A stretch of 8,120 nt of DNA from contig DASCNB010000156.1 of the NCBI GenBank assembly GCA_036011265.1, positions 1 through 8,120 on the forward strand, in the 5' to 3' direction. Shown here one piece after another: positions 6,072 through 8,120 of the stretch. Position 1 is the stretch's first letter. Each line of letters opens with the position of its first letter. Origin of the DNA: CAJXCL01 sp036011265 (lineage in GTDB: Bacteria; Nitrospinota; Nitrospinia; CAJXCL01). The position numbers and the translations under genes are program-made. The notes under the pieces were generated by a model that worked only from the letters and a program-made list of their open reading frames with translations, had not been told where the DNA came from and searched no databases.

Positions 6072-6908
6072 TCACAAAGTCAGCAAGTAACTCACCCTGA
6101 TATCGGTGCTGTAAATATCTGTCCAGTGGGAGTCGATTTTTCCTTGTGATGAGATCAGGTCCTGCCAGTTTTTCTGTGGGTTTTTCAGGTATTGAGACCA
6201 GTCCAACTGCCAAAACTTAAAACCAAGAGATTTAAAATATAGTTCCAACAACGGAATTGTCGGGCATGTTAAGAAACTAAGCTTTTTGTTTTGGCCTTTG
6301 AAACTCTCAGGGAGGCTGTAATACTTTTTATCGGTCTGAGTTAATGAATGCATCATAACAGGCAGCTTTAAAATATCGTCTTTAATGATTGAATTGGCTT
6401 CAACAGCGTCTTTTCCCTGGATAAGCGAATAATATGCCGTAAAGGTGTCTATAAGGATGGCATCTTTAGCTGTTTTTTTGAGTAATTTTAGGAAATGGTA
6501 ATTATCCGGGATGTAGTATAAAAGCCCGAAACAAAGTATGGTATCAAAGGAATTTTCAGATAGATTTTCAAGATATGTAATAACATCTTGAATTATGAAA
6601 TCATATTTATCTTTTGGGACTGAAGATGCTGTAAACATTTCTTTAGCCTGTTTTATCAAATCTACTGAACTGTCCACACCCAGCACAGACTCTGCCCCTA
6701 ATTGCAGTGCAATGTATGAAAAAGTTCCAAAATGGCAACCTAAGTCCAGTATTCGTTTTCCTTGTATATGCTCTATATTTTCATCAAGCAGGGTTTGTGC
6801 TCTAACATTTACGGCTTCATGATTAAATGGAATTGCCCAGCGGTCTTTACGCGGATCTTTTGTTATGAATATTGAGTTCTCAGGGATATATTCTGTCTTT
6901 AATTTCAT
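6072..6908 (-). CDS. Class I SAM-type methyltransferase coupled to cmoA-like gene
   Basis: This 278-residue Rossmann methyltransferase has motif I RILDLGCHFGTFSYIA at 52-67, the acidic residue after strand two in GVDSS (D79), and FDTILCFGLLYYIPD at 121-135. A C-terminal region of about 130 residues may bind substrate: YYSLPESF, then a LELYFKSLGFKFWQLDW segment near 221-237. Its ATG overlaps the stop of the upstream CmoA-like gene by 4 nt (ATGA), so translation is coupled and it has no Shine-Dalgarno of its own. In E. coli the partner in this position is CmoB (about 323 residues). I do not see the CmoB N-terminal extension, its RKGPF-type segment or its GVLYHRRSP motif. It may therefore be a diverged CmoB, another carboxy-SAM-using transferase, or an unrelated methyltransferase. 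The fold is sure; the substrate is not known. Confidence 0.8.
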   Translation of the reverse strand: MKLKTEYIPENSIFITKDPRKDRWAIPFNHEAVNVRAQTLLDENIEHIQGKRILDLGCHFGTFSYIALQLGAESVLGVDSSVDLIKQAKEMFTASSVPKDKYDFIIQDVITYLENLSENSFDTILCFGLLYYIPDNYHFLKLLKKTAKDAILIDTFTAYYSLIQGKDAVEANSIIKDDILKLPVMMHSLTQTDKKYYSLPESFKGQNKKLSFLTCPTIPLLELYFKSLGFKFWQLDWSQYLKNPQKNWQDLISSQGKIDSHWTDIYSTDIRVSYLLTL

Positions 6909-7615
6909 TTAATCGCAATAAACCCACAAAAATTCAAACACTGAAAGAAAGTTTCAACAGTCCGGAAACCGCAATCATGGAGCATTTTTTTATTTTCTTC
7001 AAAAGATAAAGGGGTTAATGACTTTTCAAGAGCCTTTTTCTTTTGTTTAATTTCCAACTTGGAATATTTATGTTCAATTTTAAAAAGGTCATGAAGCTTT
7101 ATAAAATCTTTTTCGAGCTCGTCACAATGGATTTTTTCACTTATTAAAGCAACACCGCCGGTTTCAAGGTTATTAAAAATTTTTGATAGAAGGGCCTTTC
7201 GTTTTTTTATTTCAAAGAAATGTAAAACATAGGTCAAAATTACAACTCCCGGATTGACGATATCAGCCTTGAGAGAATCCACTTCTAAAAAATTAATTTC
7301 TGGAAAATCAGAGCATTTATCTTGTGCTATTTTTAGCATATAAGGTGATATATCCATACCGGTCATTTGCACCTTTGCTTTCCCTGTTTTTTTAGCAATC
7401 TCGTATAAAGTTTCTCCTGTAGCACAGCCTAAATCGTAAATTATTTTATCCGGATTATGGAAATGAACCGCTAATTGTGCTAACAGCTTTTGCAGCTCTT
7501 TATAGAGGGGAACTGACCGGCTAACCATATCATCAAACGCAGAGGCCACTTCTTTATTAAATCTAAAGGTGGAGATTTTTTTTAATTTTATTTTGTATAT
7601 TTCGTCTTTTCGCAT
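6905..7615 (-). CDS. cmoA: CmoA-like carboxy-S-adenosyl-L-methionine synthase
   Basis: CmoA converts SAM plus prephenate to carboxy-SAM and phenylpyruvate, the cofactor for 5-carboxymethoxyuridine at the tRNA wobble position. The 236 residues align end to end with E. coli CmoA as I recall it (247 residues). Matches: FRFNKEVASAFDDMVSRSVP (17-36; E. coli has FDERVAEVFPDMIQRSVP), IYDLGCATG (59-67), GMDISPYML (86-94), LETGGVALISEK (150-161), HKYSKLEIKQKK (182-193) and FFQCLNF (223-229). The E. coli arginine that binds the carboxylate of carboxy-SAM (R199) aligns with K193, a conservative but notable change. The ATG at 7615 starts the family-like N-terminus; its ribosome binding site is weak. It is the first gene of a two-gene unit with a coupled methyltransferase, the order seen for cmoA-cmoB. 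Confidence 0.85.
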   Translation of the reverse strand: MRKDEIYKIKLKKISTFRFNKEVASAFDDMVSRSVPLYKELQKLLAQLAVHFHNPDKIIYDLGCATGETLYEIAKKTGKAKVQMTGMDISPYMLKIAQDKCSDFPEINFLEVDSLKADIVNPGVVILTYVLHFFEIKKRKALLSKIFNNLETGGVALISEKIHCDELEKDFIKLHDLFKIEHKYSKLEIKQKKKALEKSLTPLSFEENKKMLHDCGFRTVETFFQCLNFCGFIAIK

Positions 7616-7690
7616 AGTTTTTTATACTTCAACCTTGCATGATAAATTTTTAAAAGGTATTTATCTTAAGAAGGTATCATTGCTTAAGCG

Positions 7691-7718
7691 ATTATAATGC
7701 AAAAAAAAGTTAATCCAA
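7691..7718 (-). promoter_or_regulatory. Weak promoter candidate for the cmoA-like gene
   Basis: TATAAT at 7696-7691 on the minus strand is preceded by TTGGAT (7718-7713) at 16 nt. The -35 matches only in TTG. The leader would be about 70 nt. The centre ATTATAAT is palindromic, so it gives a -10 on both strands. Confidence 0.3.
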
Positions 7719-7760
7719 TCGGTAAAACTAATATTTATTATATATTTTTTAAAATTCACC

Positions 7761-7924
7761 ACCTAAAGGCGCACAATTTCACCGAATCTGCTACGTTATC
7801 AAGTACTTGAAGTGAAATACTACGACTGCGTACTTGGAGCCTTGCATAAGGCGCTGTATAAACAACAACTAAACAGCGCCTAAGCCTTGCAGCTTCGGTA
7901 AACTTGTGCGTACAAGATTTAGGT
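7761..7924. repeat. 164-bp imperfect palindromic element (MITE-like or structured repeat)
   Basis: Outer ends ACCTAAA (7761-7767) and TTTAGGT (7918-7924) are inverted. Inside, arms 7770-7791 and 7889-7910 pair at 19 of 22 positions (CGCACAA.TT.ACCGAA.CTGC). An inner pair GGCGCTGT (7850-7857) and ACAGCGCC (7873-7880) makes a perfect 8-bp stem with a 15-nt loop. The left half holds extra sequence with GTACTTG twice (7803-7809 and 7830-7836), so the hairpin is lopsided. It is more GC-rich than its flanks. No coding capacity is seen. I take it for a non-autonomous mobile or dispersed repeat; a structured RNA is the alternative. Confidence 0.55.
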
Positions 7925-7984
7925 TATATCATTATCTAAATATTTTTAGCAATCAGGCATTTTTTTTCGTAATATAGATTTAAC

Positions 7985-8120
7985 ATGTTATATATAACCC
8001 GAAAAGTTACTTTTAGCGCCGCGCACCGTCTGCATAATCTAAAACTTAGCGATAAGGAAAATAAAAATATTTTTGGGGAGTGTAATAATCCAAACGGCCA
8101 TGGTCATAACTACGTGCTGG
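7985..8120 (+). CDS. 6-pyruvoyl-tetrahydropterin synthase family protein, 5' part
   Basis: The first 45 residues are visible and the frame runs off the window. Seen: VTFSAAHRLHN at 8-18 with zinc ligand H14, and FGECNNPNGHGHNY at 30-43 with catalytic C33 and zinc ligands H39 and H41. The family acts on dihydroneopterin triphosphate: PTPS removes triphosphate to give 6-pyruvoyl-tetrahydropterin, while QueD makes 6-carboxy-tetrahydropterin for queuosine. Bacterial QueD typically has Cys-x3-His-Gly-His; here it is Cys-x5-His-Gly-His within a CNNPNGHGHNY string close to animal PTPS, with a longer stretch between H14 and C33. That points to the PTPS branch, possibly for a biopterin-like cofactor. 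It is divergent from the cmoA-like gene. ATG 7985 is chosen by the family N-terminus. Confidence 0.88.
   Translation, partial: MLYITRKVTFSAAHRLHNLKLSDKENKNIFGECNNPNGHGHNYVL

Larger units (their letters stand above)
7616..7984. other. 369-bp non-coding gap between divergent cmoA-like and PTPS genes
   Basis: No open frame of note is present on either strand. The side next to the cmoA-like gene is AT-rich, with a TATAAT and runs of A; the middle is the 164-bp palindromic element described separately (7761-7924). The last 60 bp before the PTPS start are AT-rich with TAATAT at 7970-7975 as a possible -10 but no convincing -35, and only a weak ribosome binding site precedes the ATG at 7985. Confidence 0.7.

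Noticed and set aside
7761..7924. Integron attC site or CRISPR repeat
   Set aside because: The element has GCCTAA-like strings but no paired R'/R'' core sites and no integrase. There is only one unit and no spacer-repeat periodicity.

Overview
The window reads as chromosomal DNA of an AT-rich anaerobic bacterium. A ferredoxin-linked 2-oxoacid oxidoreductase follows succinyl-CoA ligase in one operon. There is also an Hpt/Rossmann/GAF/GGDEF signalling protein, and the spacers are rich in short palindromes. Together these suit a Desulfobacterota-like (former deltaproteobacterial) lineage or a related anaerobic phylum. That placement is inference from gene content and style, not from a marker gene.

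Left part (1-2882, minus strand): sucC, sucD and the start of a 2-oxoacid:ferredoxin oxidoreductase gene (probably korA, gamma-alpha fusion) form one operon. They interconvert 2-oxoglutarate, succinyl-CoA and succinate, reversibly and with reduced ferredoxin. A good sigma70-type promoter (TTGACC, 17 nt, TATAAA) lies just upstream of sucC, with a dyad over its -35 box. Both spacers inside the operon are made of repeats: heptad tracts and a small bracketed insert between sucC and sucD, and a long inverted repeat between sucD and korA.

Middle (2892-5991): a 600-residue Hpt-Rossmann-GAF-GGDEF protein on the minus strand is divergent from a GT4 glycosyltransferase on the plus strand. The 178-bp gap holds one promoter candidate for each direction. 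The glycosyltransferase starts at TTG with almost no leader. It ends in a pair of neat palindromes shared with the convergent methyltransferase gene.

Right part (6072-8120): two methyltransferase-fold genes overlap by 4 nt on the minus strand. The first is clearly CmoA-like (carboxy-S-adenosylmethionine synthase). The second is a class I methyltransferase that lacks the recognisable CmoB features, so the pair could be a variant tRNA-wobble system or a different user of carboxy-SAM. A 369-bp non-coding gap follows, holding a 164-bp imperfect palindromic element. The window ends inside a 6-pyruvoyl-tetrahydropterin synthase family gene on the plus strand, whose active-site spacing resembles true PTPS more than QueD.

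The best candidates for something undescribed are the CmoA-like/methyltransferase pair with its Arg-to-Lys change at the carboxy-SAM contact, the sensor protein with an altered guanine-binding residue, and the 164-bp element.
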